DNA of 64,000 nt from Halodesulfovibrio aestuarii DSM 17919 = ATCC 29578 (GTDB lineage: Bacteria > Desulfobacterota > Desulfovibrionia > Desulfovibrionales > Desulfovibrionaceae), in the NCBI RefSeq assembly GCF_000384815.1, contig NZ_ARQF01000021.1:682001-746000 (forward strand), read 5' to 3'. A program made the translations under genes and the position numbers. This document shows, in pieces, positions 38,300 to 46,627 of the stretch (position 1 is the stretch's first letter; every line of letters begins with the position of its first letter). The notes beneath the pieces were generated by a model that saw nothing but the letters and a program-made list of their open reading frames with translations, searched no databases and was not told the DNA's origin.

Positions 38300-39136
38300 T
38301 TATTGAAATTGGAGAACATCACCGGTTGTAATTCGTTTGTTATTTGGCAGCCAAAGTTTTCCCCATTTCCCTGTACAGTGACAGGCATAGGATTCCTGTA
38401 TTCCGACGCGTTGGAAAAAATTTCGAACTTCATACACATGGCCGATACTTGCGGCTCTCAGGTGTAGTCCGCCAACAATTGCAGCAATTTTTTTTTCGCC
38501 TGTAACGTCTTGTGCTCTTTCGACAATGTTACATATTCCTGAATGACTGCAGCCTGTTATGATTACCAGCCCCTCCTTACCTTTCCACACAATTCCTGTA
38601 TCGTCGTAAAGGAAATCGTCGATATAGTTTTCACCCTGTTTGACTATACCGAATGCTCCGCCACCCTTGAATGATGGCTTTCTTGGGATTTCACCTAAGA
38701 ATAGAAATTTTGAGCCAATATGTTGTGGTTCTTTGGAGTCACACATTACAAAATTAGCGCGTACGGTTGCTTCATCCAGTCCCGCATCGAGCTTTTTTAT
38801 TAGAACAGGACGCCCACCAGTGAGCTTTCCAGAATAACGTTCAATAAAGCAGTCCGGATGGCAGGTGAGTGTCGGGCGTTGAGCACTGTTAGCAAACAAA
38901 TCACAAAGCGCCGGAATACCCCCTGCATGGTCAAAATGGCCGTGTGAGAGTGCTACATGCTCAATATTTTCAAGCGGGATACCCAGTGTTTCGGCATTTT
39001 TCAAAAATGCCCCATCAGTTCCGGTATCAAAGAGTACCCTCTCGTCACCGTCTTCCAAAAGAATAGAAAGTCCTTTTGTAGAAAGTAGATCATCTCTATA
39101 TGATGTATTTTCAATAAGGATAGTTAATGTAAGCAT
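38300..39136 (-). CDS. MBL-fold metallo-hydrolase
   Basis: A 278-residue metallo-beta-lactamase-fold protein. The metal motif is SHGHFDHAGG; more metal ligands lie in ITGCSHSGICN and VGGLHL. The pattern (LLSTKGLSILLEDGDERVLFDTG at the start) resembles the group annotated as 7,8-dihydropterin-6-yl-methyl-4-(beta-D-ribofuranosyl)aminobenzene-5'-phosphate synthase, but many members have unknown substrates. Cytoplasmic, no signal peptide. It has no operon partner here. Confidence 0.8.
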   Translation of the reverse strand: MLTLTILIENTSYRDDLLSTKGLSILLEDGDERVLFDTGTDGAFLKNAETLGIPLENIEHVALSHGHFDHAGGIPALCDLFANSAQRPTLTCHPDCFIERYSGKLTGGRPVLIKKLDAGLDEATVRANFVMCDSKEPQHIGSKFLFLGEIPRKPSFKGGGAFGIVKQGENYIDDFLYDDTGIVWKGKEGLVIITGCSHSGICNIVERAQDVTGEKKIAAIVGGLHLRAASIGHVYEVRNFFQRVGIQESYACHCTGKWGKLWLPNNKRITTGDVLQFQ

Positions 39137-39390
39137 GTGTATTGTCCTTTAGATACGCAGATCCTAACGGGCGCTTTGAGGATTCTAAATATTATTGCTA
39201 GCTGCTGTATCTTTCATTTTGTAGCTAGAAGTTTTCTTGATAATAAAAAACTAAGAATAACAAAAGCCCTGCCTAATTTTTTTTGTTTCAGAGGTATCGC
39301 TGCACATTCGTAAACTTCCCTTGCAGGAAATGAACTTCTTCTGTATCCCATAGAAGAAATTAATATTTTTCACACAGGGGAAGTTTTTGT

Positions 39391-39603
39391 ATGAAGGGTA
39401 ATAGAATATACCTTATTTTTACTGCAGCCTGTATTGCAGGTGGCGTATATATGTTCCACCCAGAGTTTATAAGAAAATATTTAGATACAGTCGTAGTTGT
39501 TTTTGCTGCTCTGATGTATTTTTTATTTGTTCGTCCTTGGCTTAAGCAAAAGTTGGCAGTGAATAAAAAAGATGACGCGACTGAAGATAAAAAAAGCGAG
39601 TAG
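39391..39603 (+). CDS. Small two-helix membrane protein
   Basis: A 70-residue protein with two predicted membrane helices (residues 5-22, IYLIFTAACIAGGVYMF, and 32-49, DTVVVVFAALMYFLFVRP) and a charged C-terminal tail. AGGGGAAG lies before ATG 39391, and the stop codon is built into the stem of a strong terminator, which supports a real, monocistronic gene. No family recognised. Confidence 0.65.
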   Translation: MKGNRIYLIFTAACIAGGVYMFHPEFIRKYLDTVVVVFAALMYFLFVRPWLKQKLAVNKKDDATEDKKSE

Positions 39604-39628
39604 TGCTTCAGCACTACTCGCTTTTTTT
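39589..39628 (+). terminator. Terminator overlapping the end of the small membrane protein gene
   Basis: A perfect 16-bp stem (AAAAAGCGAGTAGTGC, 39591-39606; complement 39611-39626) with a TTCA loop and a T run to 39628. The upstream stop TAG (39601-39603) is inside the stem. The flanks would also allow use on the minus strand for the facing gene. Confidence 0.9.
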
Positions 39629-39654
39629 ATCTGACTGAGATTAGAAGGTAAATG

Positions 39655-40752
39655 CTACTTCGCTTGCCCGGTCACATCTTTATATTCTGGTTTTGAATTC
39701 CACATCGGGATAGTCAAAATTTGTTTCCCGTCATGTGGTAGTTTATCTAAATGTACTACGCGTACATCTTGATTGTCGTATGTCTTAAAATAGCATCTGC
39801 GACGTGTTAGATCGTATACTGCCGTCCATTGTGTATAATCAATGGACGGTTTTTTATCGTGCTGAATTGTTTTTACCAGACCTTTTGCAATGGATATATT
39901 ACTGATAAGCATGAAGCTTTGATTTATGGCTTCGTCTGCAGTGCTTACAGGATCTGTTGCATTACTCAGTAAGGCAGCACGTACAAATCGCGAAGGTGGC
40001 GTAAAGTCACCTGGGAGGCCTAGCATACCAGATCCTTGACCAATTGATGTTGCTGTATAGCTATGAATTTTTTTTGGTTTGCAACTATTTGATGTCAGAT
40101 TCATATAGTTTGATAGATTTTGCAGGTGCCATGAAAATTGTGGCGCATTTGTGAAAACACCTACTGGGTTTTCTGTAATGACAATCTCTCCGCTAATAGG
40201 CTCAATAACAAGGGCTTTTCCTGATTTGTCCATTGCATACCAGTGCAAAGGAGGTACCATGCCAAGTTTTGTATTGATAACACCGACAAGTTTTATTTGT
40301 GCAATTTTATTTCGCACATCATCCAGCGTGGCACATGTGCCAAGAAGTAACGCAGTGAATATACTTGGGGCAACAACCTTTGTTATTTCATCTTTGGTTG
40401 CTTCCTGATATTTAGCTAGTTTTGGGAACCAAAACGCTCCAATATATAGTCCTTTTTCATTTATTCCACCAAGAAGTAGCGGTTCATTCAATCCGTTTGG
40501 TCCAAGGAATGCATACTTGTTTTCCCATGTCATTCCTTTTTTTCCGTCAGGTGTCGGACTTGTCCATTGTTGTCTTCGAGGCGTAAAGAGTAGATTCGAT
40601 TTAAGCGAGGTCGTAAATTCTAATGTTCGGGCAAATGTTACTGCTCCGTCTGTTGATTGAACTCTTACTCCTGTGCAAGCTTGCGCTATTGCAGTGTTTA
40701 GCAAGCAGATGGCACAACAGGTTACTATGAAAAAATGTGTAATCTTTTGCAT
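39655..40752 (-). CDS. Choloylglycine hydrolase / penicillin V acylase family protein, exported
   Basis: A 365-residue N-terminal nucleophile amidohydrolase. The signal peptide (residues 1-25, ending AIAQA) would be cleaved just before C26, exposing the catalytic cysteine in CTGVRVQSTDG. ARTLEF then carries the family arginine. Periplasmic relatives cleave linear amides such as bile salts, penicillin V or acyl-homoserine lactones; the substrate here is unknown. In a marine organism, signal quenching or amide scavenging is more plausible than bile-salt use (inference). Confidence 0.82.
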   Translation of the reverse strand: MQKITHFFIVTCCAICLLNTAIAQACTGVRVQSTDGAVTFARTLEFTTSLKSNLLFTPRRQQWTSPTPDGKKGMTWENKYAFLGPNGLNEPLLLGGINEKGLYIGAFWFPKLAKYQEATKDEITKVVAPSIFTALLLGTCATLDDVRNKIAQIKLVGVINTKLGMVPPLHWYAMDKSGKALVIEPISGEIVITENPVGVFTNAPQFSWHLQNLSNYMNLTSNSCKPKKIHSYTATSIGQGSGMLGLPGDFTPPSRFVRAALLSNATDPVSTADEAINQSFMLISNISIAKGLVKTIQHDKKPSIDYTQWTAVYDLTRRRCYFKTYDNQDVRVVHLDKLPHDGKQILTIPMWNSKPEYKDVTGQAK

Positions 40753-40832
40753 ATGTTCTCACCTTTATTATTCTGGAATTGAATATGGTGAAGGGAGCAT
40801 AGCATAAAGCGTAGTTTAGACCGATGAGTAAC

Positions 40833-40859
40833 AAAAAAGGCAGCACAAAGTGCTGCCTT
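40833..40859 (-). terminator. Terminator after yhhQ
   Basis: A perfect 10-bp stem AAGGCAGCAC/GTGCTGCCTT (40837-40846, 40850-40859) with an AAA loop. On the minus strand it is followed by a T run (complement of 40833-40838). Confidence 0.85.
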
Positions 40860-40883
40860 GAGTGAGTAACAACTTAAATTTTT

Positions 40884-41522
40884 TTATGATGCTATGGCGT
40901 CTGCTGTGTGAATTTGTCTTTTTAGTCCATAGCACAGCATGTATACAATTGGAGTATCAATAACTGCAATTGCCAGTTTTACCAGCCATTGACCAAGAAT
41001 GACTTCACCAACAGGTAAAATTCCCCAGAAGGCTATGGTCACAAATATTGTGGAATCAATGAGCTGGGAAATTACAGTTGATGCGTTATTACGCAACCAC
41101 AGATGTTTTCCGTTCGTTCTTTTTTTTAGTAAATGGAAAAGCCAGATATCGTGTTTTTGACTGACAAGATAGGCAACCAGTGAGGCTGCAACAATACGCG
41201 GGGTGCTGCCGATAACAGCTGAAAAGCTCTCCTGCCCGTTCCAGAATGGTGCTGCAGGCCATGCAACAGCAATCCATGCAAGTGCTGATGTCATAACAAG
41301 TGTGATGAAGCCGCACTGTACAATGTCGTTTGCGCAGTCTTTTCCCCATACTTCACTTACAACGTCTGAAACGATAAAGGTCAGAGAATATGCCAGCACT
41401 CCGGCTGGTACTGCAAAACCAGCGACCATAATAATTTTGCTTGCAATAAGCGCTGCAACAACAAGCCCGCCAATAAACAGGCTGAACAGCAAAGCAAATG
41501 CCTTGCGATTAAAAGAATCCAT
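40884..41522 (-). CDS. yhhQ: Queuosine precursor transporter, YhhQ/VUT family
   Basis: A 212-residue membrane protein with about six helices, of the YhhQ family that imports 7-cyano-7-deazaguanine or 7-aminomethyl-7-deazaguanine. Motifs are FIVSDVVSEVWGK near the first helices, then QLIDSTIFVTIAFWG. It is divergent from queF across a 158-nt region rich in secondary structure, so salvage and reduction of the queuosine precursor are encoded together. Confidence 0.87.
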   Translation of the reverse strand: MDSFNRKAFALLFSLFIGGLVVAALIASKIIMVAGFAVPAGVLAYSLTFIVSDVVSEVWGKDCANDIVQCGFITLVMTSALAWIAVAWPAAPFWNGQESFSAVIGSTPRIVAASLVAYLVSQKHDIWLFHLLKKRTNGKHLWLRNNASTVISQLIDSTIFVTIAFWGILPVGEVILGQWLVKLAIAVIDTPIVYMLCYGLKRQIHTADAIAS

Positions 41523-41555
41523 ACATTAACTCCATGGGATCAACAGTCCTAAGAT

Positions 41556-41598
41556 GGGCATAACGCCCTTCGCGGTCGGGAAAACAGTCCCGGGCGAA
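41556..41598. promoter_or_regulatory. Structured intergenic element between yhhQ and queF
   Basis: Two adjacent hairpins: GGGC/GCCC around ATAAC (41556-41568), then TTCGC/GCGAA (41569-41573, 41594-41598) enclosing CGGGA/TCCCG (41577-41581, 41588-41592) with loop AAACAG. It lies in the shared upstream region of two queuosine genes. The known preQ1-I consensus was not seen on either strand. Confidence 0.4.
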
Positions 41599-41680
41599 TA
41601 ATTTATTAGCCATCCCTTGCCATTTGTGTTTTAGGAAGTCAAACTAACGTTGGTTACGTATATTACAAGGAGAATTTACT

Positions 41681-42184
41681 ATGACTACAACTAAAAGTCA
41701 GGATAAAACTGACCACCTCCAAGCCCTCGGCAAAGGTGGTGAGACTACATATCAGTTAGAAGGTCCTCATTCCGGAATTCTTGAAACATTTCCGAACAAC
41801 TATCCTAATCGTCCATATATTGTAAGCGTGGAGTTTCCCGAATACACTTCTCTTTGCCCAATGACTGGACAGCCAGATTTTGGAGTTATTGTTGTGGAGT
41901 ACATTCCTAAGGAACGTATTGTAGAGTCCAAAAGTATCAAGTTGTACTTCTTTGCATATCGTAATCATCAGTCTTTTATGGAAACCATTGCGAACACAAT
42001 GCTTGAAGATTTTGTAGAAGCGCTTGACCCTCTCTGGTGTCGTGTGAAGGGGCTTTTCAGCCCGCGTGGTGCTACTACTCTACACGTTTTTGCAGAACAT
42101 TTTGATACTGAAGCTGAAAATATCGAAGAAGTTAAAACTATTGTTTCTGAATGGAAACAAGAAGCCAGCCGTCATTCTTCATAA
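41681..42184 (+). CDS. queF: NADPH-dependent 7-cyano-7-deazaguanine reductase
   Basis: Reduces the nitrile preQ0 to preQ1 for queuosine tRNA modification. 167 residues, unimodular form. The catalytic C59 is in TSLCPMTGQPDFG, and the QueF NADPH motif region ESKSIKLYFF follows. Ribosome site AAGGAG lies nine bases before ATG 41681. Transcribed away from the precursor transporter yhhQ. Confidence 0.93.
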   Translation: MTTTKSQDKTDHLQALGKGGETTYQLEGPHSGILETFPNNYPNRPYIVSVEFPEYTSLCPMTGQPDFGVIVVEYIPKERIVESKSIKLYFFAYRNHQSFMETIANTMLEDFVEALDPLWCRVKGLFSPRGATTLHVFAEHFDTEAENIEEVKTIVSEWKQEASRHSS

Positions 42185-42534
42185 CTAATTTGCATGGGGT
42201 AAATCATTACCAGCGCGGCATTCTATGATTCTGTTATTGGTAACGCTTGTAACGTGCCTGTAAGTTTTGTGAGTGCTATCGTTAATTCAGGCAAAGCGAC
42301 TTCATAATTCTTTGTCCGGAACAAGTCGTGTGTGTTATCTTGCTTTGATAACTGATGATTGAAATTCAGCAAGTGGTGAACGGAATTTATTCAGTGCTGC
42401 CTGCGGATAATGCATAGTTAGATGCAATGACATGAATTTATTGTTATAAATTTGCTTATAGCAATAGATATGGTGGCAAACAGAAATACATTTCTTCAAC
42501 TTGTACCATTGCTCTATGGTTATGTTTATTTCCT

Positions 42535-42570
42535 AAAAAAGCTCTTGCATAATATGCTGGAGCTTTTTTT
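42535..42570 (+). terminator. Terminator in the gene-free region after queF
   Basis: Stem AAAAAAGCTC/GAGCTTTTTT (42535-42544, 42560-42569), inner stem GCAT/ATGC with loop AAT, then T run. It is 350 nt past queF, so it closes a long queF trailer or an unannotated small RNA. Confidence 0.75.
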
Positions 42571-43133
42571 ATTTGTAATAGTAGAATTTTTACCTACGTA
42601 AAAATATGTATACTCTGTGTTAACAATATATTTCTTTTTTAAACAACATTAAATAGTGTACGAAACAAAAGACCCTTTCTCCTGTTATGAATACAGGATG
42701 TTTTGTTTACTTTTCTTAGAAAACCCATTCGAGATCTTTACATTATCGCTACTTTTTCATAGACAATTCCTGCTAGTTTTTTGGGAGTTCAATAATGTTT
42801 CCAGTAAAAAATAGAATCTTACATCTATAGTGAGCATTTTTGTATTACCTTTTTATTCGAATTGTTATGATGTTATATGCGGAAAATTTGGCGAAAGCTA
42901 AACGTGGATTGCTATGATTCTTGCTTTAGCTTTTTTCTTACTGAATTTTCGTTGTCTTTTGCTGAGGATGGTTAGCGGTATTTGGTTTCGCGTCTCCTCA
43001 CGTTATTTCAGCTTTAAAAGACCCAATCTAGACTTTCTGGAAGAACCTATTTGGTCGACACAGATTTCTTTCGATACAAAAACAACGCCGTATCTATTAG
43101 GTAGACGCACTTTTTTTATATTTAAATAGCTAT

Positions 43134-43180
43134 AGTATAGCCTGCAATGTCGCAGGCTATACTCATCTTTTTAGTTTTTT
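43134..43180 (+). terminator. Terminator-like hairpin just before the biosynthetic cluster (possible attenuator)
   Basis: A perfect 12-bp stem AGTATAGCCTGC/GCAGGCTATACT (43134-43145, 43152-43163), loop AATGTC, followed by CATCTTTTTAGTTTTTT. Only 35 nt separate the stem from the first start codon, too little for a separate promoter plus ribosome site, so cluster transcription probably passes through it. Confidence 0.75.
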
Positions 43181-43198
43181 CGGAGGGCAGGAAAGAAT

Positions 43199-43930
43199 AT
43201 GAGTAGTCCACGATTATCTGCGCTTATTACCGGAGCCAGTAAAGGCATTGGAGCTGCAATTGCGGTACAGCTCGCACAGGATGGATTTGATATTTTTCTT
43301 AACTACCGAAGTGACCATACTCAGGCAAAAAAAGTTGCTGAGCAGATAGAAGCTGCGGGCGTATCTTGTACGTTGCTTCCTTTTGACGTTGCTGATGGTG
43401 ATGCGGTTGAAAAGCAACTTGCCCTCCTCCTTGATGCTCCTCCGTTTGTTCTTGTTAATAATGCAGGCTTTGCTGCGGATTCCCTGTTCGGTATGATGGA
43501 TGATAATAGCTGGAAAAGTGTTATTGATGTTCATTTAAACGGATTTTTTAATGTTACTCGCACCCTTCTCCCCCGCATGATGCGCAAAAGAAAAGGTCGC
43601 ATTGTTAACATTGCCTCCACAGCCGGGCAAACTGGTAACCCCGGGCAGGCTAATTACTCAGCCGCAAAGGCGGGGCTTATTGGTGCAACCCGATCATTGG
43701 CTGTTGAAGTGGCGAAGCGTAATATTCTTGTAAACGCCGTGGCTCCCGGTTTTATCGAAACAGAAATGCTCGATGGACTTCCTGTTGATGAAATTAAAAA
43801 ACGAGTTCCACTTGGCAGATTTGGACGTCCCGAAGAAGTTGCCTACATGGTCTCTTTCCTATGCTCCGATAAAGCGCAGTATATTACCGGTCAGACGTTC
43901 TCTGTGAACGGAGGAATCTACGCGTCATGA
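43199..43930 (+). CDS. 3-oxoacyl-ACP reductase (FabG-like ketoreductase), cluster gene 1
   Basis: Short-chain dehydrogenase that reduces beta-ketoacyl-ACP with NADPH. 243 residues. The nucleotide loop is TGASKGIG, the Asn is in NNAG, and the catalytic Tyr/Lys are in YSAAKAG. C-terminal ITGQTFSVNGG is typical of FabG. ATG 43199 has AGGA six bases upstream. It overlaps the next ketosynthase by four bases (ATGA) and is the only ketoreductase of the cluster, so it would have to serve every elongation cycle. Confidence 0.9.
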   Translation: MSSPRLSALITGASKGIGAAIAVQLAQDGFDIFLNYRSDHTQAKKVAEQIEAAGVSCTLLPFDVADGDAVEKQLALLLDAPPFVLVNNAGFAADSLFGMMDDNSWKSVIDVHLNGFFNVTRTLLPRMMRKRKGRIVNIASTAGQTGNPGQANYSAAKAGLIGATRSLAVEVAKRNILVNAVAPGFIETEMLDGLPVDEIKKRVPLGRFGRPEEVAYMVSFLCSDKAQYITGQTFSVNGGIYAS

Positions 43931-45156
43931 TGCATAGAGTTGCAATTACCGGCATCGGCATTGTGTCTTGTCTGGGTCTTGATTCGGACAGTGTGCAGGA
44001 GAGCTTACGTCTTGGTATAAGTGGTATCCAAGTCGTACCTAAGCGGGAAGAAATGGGATTTTTTAGTCCACTTTCCGGTGTTATTGAAGGCTTTGATTAT
44101 GCAGGGTGCGGCCTTACGCGCCGTCAGCGTAAAACAATGCCTAATTTTACCATTCAAGCTTACTCTGCTGTGACTCAGGCTCTCGAAAAAGCCGGTTTGC
44201 AGTCTGACGATATTCAAAATGCCCGTACCGGGCTTATTTTCGGGAATGATTCAACTGCCAGAGCGCAAGCTGAACAGGCTAAGCTTACAGAGCAGGATGG
44301 TTCAACTGCTGGAATTAGTTCGGGCTACTGTTTTAAGGCAATGAACTCCACTATTACGCTTAACCTGAATGTACTGCTGGGGGTTCGCGGTGCTTCGTGG
44401 AGTATCAGTTCAGCATGTTCAAGCGGTGGCCATGCCATTGGTCAGGCTGCGGACTTAATCGCGTACGGTCGGCAAGATCGAGTCATTTGTGGTGGCGCTC
44501 AGGAAATTAACTGGGAATCATTATGCAGCTTTGATGCTCTTGAAGCATTTTCCCGTCGGGTCGACTCTCCGGCACAGGCCAGTCGTCCATTTGATGCAAA
44601 ACGCGATGGATTGGTTCCATCCGGCGGTGCGGCAGCAGTTGTTCTTGAAAGGTATGACCTTGCTGTTGCACGAGGTGCAACGATTCTCGGTGAGATAGAA
44701 GCATACGGATTTTCTTCTGACGGGCACGATTTGTGCCGCCCAAATGGTTTAGGTTTACAGGCTGCGATGGAAGATGCATTGCAGCGAGCTAATCTTGCTC
44801 CGAAGGACATCGATTTAGTTAGTGCACATGCAACGTCTACCCCTGTGGGAGATAATGCTGAAGCCTTTGCCATCGGTAATTTATTTGGTGACAATCAAGT
44901 GCGTGTTACGGCTTTAAAGTCTATGACAGGACATGAATTGTGGATGTCCGGTGCGTCACAGGTCGTATATACTCTTTTGCAGGCACAGGGCGGTTTTACT
45001 GCACGGACAATAAATTTTGAAACTGCTGATGAAATGAGCTCCAAATTACGCATTGTTCTTGATAATAACTCTACCCCTCCGGGGCGTGTCATGCTTAACT
45101 CTGCTGGTTTTGGAGGTACAAACGCCTGCCTGATCGTGAATACGGTAGAACCTTAG
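43927..45156 (+). CDS. Beta-ketoacyl-ACP synthase, cluster KS1
   Basis: FabF/KAS II-type condensing enzyme, 409 residues. The nucleophile is C164 in SSACSSGG; the two histidines are in AHATSTPVGD and MTGHELWMSG, so the Cys-His-His triad is complete. Sequence around the active site departs from housekeeping FabF (SSACSSG instead of TACATG-like), in keeping with a dedicated polyene-type ketosynthase. It overlaps gene 1 by 4 nt and is one base from the FAD oxidoreductase gene. Confidence 0.9.
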   Translation: MMHRVAITGIGIVSCLGLDSDSVQESLRLGISGIQVVPKREEMGFFSPLSGVIEGFDYAGCGLTRRQRKTMPNFTIQAYSAVTQALEKAGLQSDDIQNARTGLIFGNDSTARAQAEQAKLTEQDGSTAGISSGYCFKAMNSTITLNLNVLLGVRGASWSISSACSSGGHAIGQAADLIAYGRQDRVICGGAQEINWESLCSFDALEAFSRRVDSPAQASRPFDAKRDGLVPSGGAAAVVLERYDLAVARGATILGEIEAYGFSSDGHDLCRPNGLGLQAAMEDALQRANLAPKDIDLVSAHATSTPVGDNAEAFAIGNLFGDNQVRVTALKSMTGHELWMSGASQVVYTLLQAQGGFTARTINFETADEMSSKLRIVLDNNSTPPGRVMLNSAGFGGTNACLIVNTVEP

Positions 45157-45157
45157 T

Positions 45158-46627
45158 ATGCAGTGTGTAATTATCGGATCGGGCTGCGCTGGATTGACAT
45201 GCGCTCTTATTATGGCAAGACATGGTTACAACGTAACTGTTGTTGAAAAGAGTGTACGCCCTGCCCCGCTGCTGCAAGGTTTTGAGCGCAAAGGGTTCTA
45301 TTTTGATACTGGAGTCCACTGTCTGAGCGGTATGGATGAAGGTGGTCCGTTACGGTCCTTGCTTGAGTACCTTAATGTATATCCTTTGCTTACGTACATG
45401 CCTTTCGAAAAGGACAACAGTTTTACCGTATATTTTCCTAACGGACTCGTTTGGCAGATGCCTCAAGGGTATGAGGCATTGGAGGCTTCTCTGATTGCTC
45501 TTTTTCCTATGGAAGAAAAAGGTATTCAGGGGTTTTTGAGCGAAGTTCGTGCCATAAGTCATGCCTTCCAGTATAACGCGGATTTTCAGGTGATTGAGAC
45601 ACATCCTCTGGCAAATAAGTCGTTTCAAGAGGTCATCGATCAGTATATTTTTGAACCACAGGCGAAAATTTGTCTCGGATTTTTGAGTAACCTGTTTTGC
45701 GGACTGCTTGCTTCTGAGATCTCTTTTCCTTTTTTCGCCAGTAGTGTTGGAACATATTTCCAAAGTAGTGGCACCCTCAAAGGTGGAGGCAAAGCTCTGT
45801 TCGAGGCCATGCAGACCGAACTTTCAAATTTTGGTGGGCGGATTATTTATAACAATGGTGTCGCTGAAGTGAACGTCAATGAGAATCGACAAGCAACAGG
45901 GGTTGTTTTGGAAGATGGATCATTCTTGCCAAGCGATAAACTAATTGCAACATGTCATCCTTCCTGCTTGACGGACATTGTTTCAGGAAAATCTCTGCGG
46001 AAAACCCGAAAAGCATACTATCGCGAGTTAGAGTCCACCACATCGCTCATTGGTGTTTATGGGTATATCACAAAGCCTATCGAAAAACTTTTGCAAAGCA
46101 ATGCCGTAATTGTTTCTGATAGCTCTTGCACTGATAGCACTGTAAGCGCTGATATCCCGCTAGCCAAGCGCCAGATGCTTATTACAAGCAGCCACGCTGC
46201 GGAACATGGCACCAGTGTTTCTTTGCTTGTCCCTGCTACGTATGCAGAGTGGGAGCGATTTGTAGGGAAGAAACCACACCAGCGAATTAAAGGATATGTT
46301 GAGGAAAAGCATGCAGCTGCTAAAGAAGTTATTGCGGCTGCAATGAAATTTCTTCCTGAATTGGAAGATAACTTTTCCATGGTCAGCGTAAGCACTCCTC
46401 TTACTCTTAAAGATTATTGCTACGCTCCTCGTGGCACGGCCTATGGCGTGAAACGTTCTTTAAAACAGCTTACACCTACGGCGGCTCTTCCAATAAAAAA
46501 TATGCTGTTATCAGGACAGGCAGTTGTTGGTCCCGGGATTTTGGGTGCTATGACTGCGGGGTTTGTAACCTGCGGAGAAATTTTAGGTCATACCCATCTT
46601 CAAAGTGAGATGAAAAAATGCAGTTGA
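45158..46627 (+). CDS. FAD-dependent oxidoreductase, phytoene desaturase/CrtISO-like
   Basis: A 489-residue flavoprotein. The N-terminal dinucleotide fold is VIIGSGCAGLTCALIM, with acidic VVEK closing it. GFYFDTGVHCLSG follows, and the C-terminal FAD motif region is LLSGQAVVGPGILGAMTAG. This is the layout of carotenoid desaturases, carotene isomerases and retinol saturases. It may isomerise, reduce or desaturate the polyene chain. Such an enzyme is not part of the usual aryl-polyene gene set, so it is a distinguishing feature here. Overlaps KS2 by 10 nt. Confidence 0.85.
   Translation: MQCVIIGSGCAGLTCALIMARHGYNVTVVEKSVRPAPLLQGFERKGFYFDTGVHCLSGMDEGGPLRSLLEYLNVYPLLTYMPFEKDNSFTVYFPNGLVWQMPQGYEALEASLIALFPMEEKGIQGFLSEVRAISHAFQYNADFQVIETHPLANKSFQEVIDQYIFEPQAKICLGFLSNLFCGLLASEISFPFFASSVGTYFQSSGTLKGGGKALFEAMQTELSNFGGRIIYNNGVAEVNVNENRQATGVVLEDGSFLPSDKLIATCHPSCLTDIVSGKSLRKTRKAYYRELESTTSLIGVYGYITKPIEKLLQSNAVIVSDSSCTDSTVSADIPLAKRQMLITSSHAAEHGTSVSLLVPATYAEWERFVGKKPHQRIKGYVEEKHAAAKEVIAAAMKFLPELEDNFSMVSVSTPLTLKDYCYAPRGTAYGVKRSLKQLTPTAALPIKNMLLSGQAVVGPGILGAMTAGFVTCGEILGHTHLQSEMKKCS

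Larger units (their letters stand above)
42185..43198. other. 1-kb gene-free leader region of the biosynthetic cluster
   Basis: AT-rich DNA with no convincing protein gene. It contains a full terminator (42535-42570), a nested inverted repeat (ACAAAA...TTTTGT around TCCTGT/ACAGGA, about 42665-42705), a weak 71-codon plus-strand frame (ATG 42914, no ribosome site, no family) and the hairpin at 43134. The cluster promoter must lie here; no clear -35/-10 pair could be chosen. Confidence 0.6.

Noticed and set aside
41523-41680. preQ1-I riboswitch upstream of queF or yhhQ
   Set aside because: The short stem-loop with the A-rich tail typical of preQ1-I was not found on either strand; only unassigned hairpins are reported.
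42971-42980. GCGGTA resembling the core of an ops/RfaH element in the cluster leader
   Set aside because: Only six bases of the element match (TTAGCGGTAT); expected by chance in 1 kb.
42914-43129. 71-codon plus-strand frame just before the cluster hairpin
   Set aside because: No ribosome site and no recognisable family; probably leader RNA.
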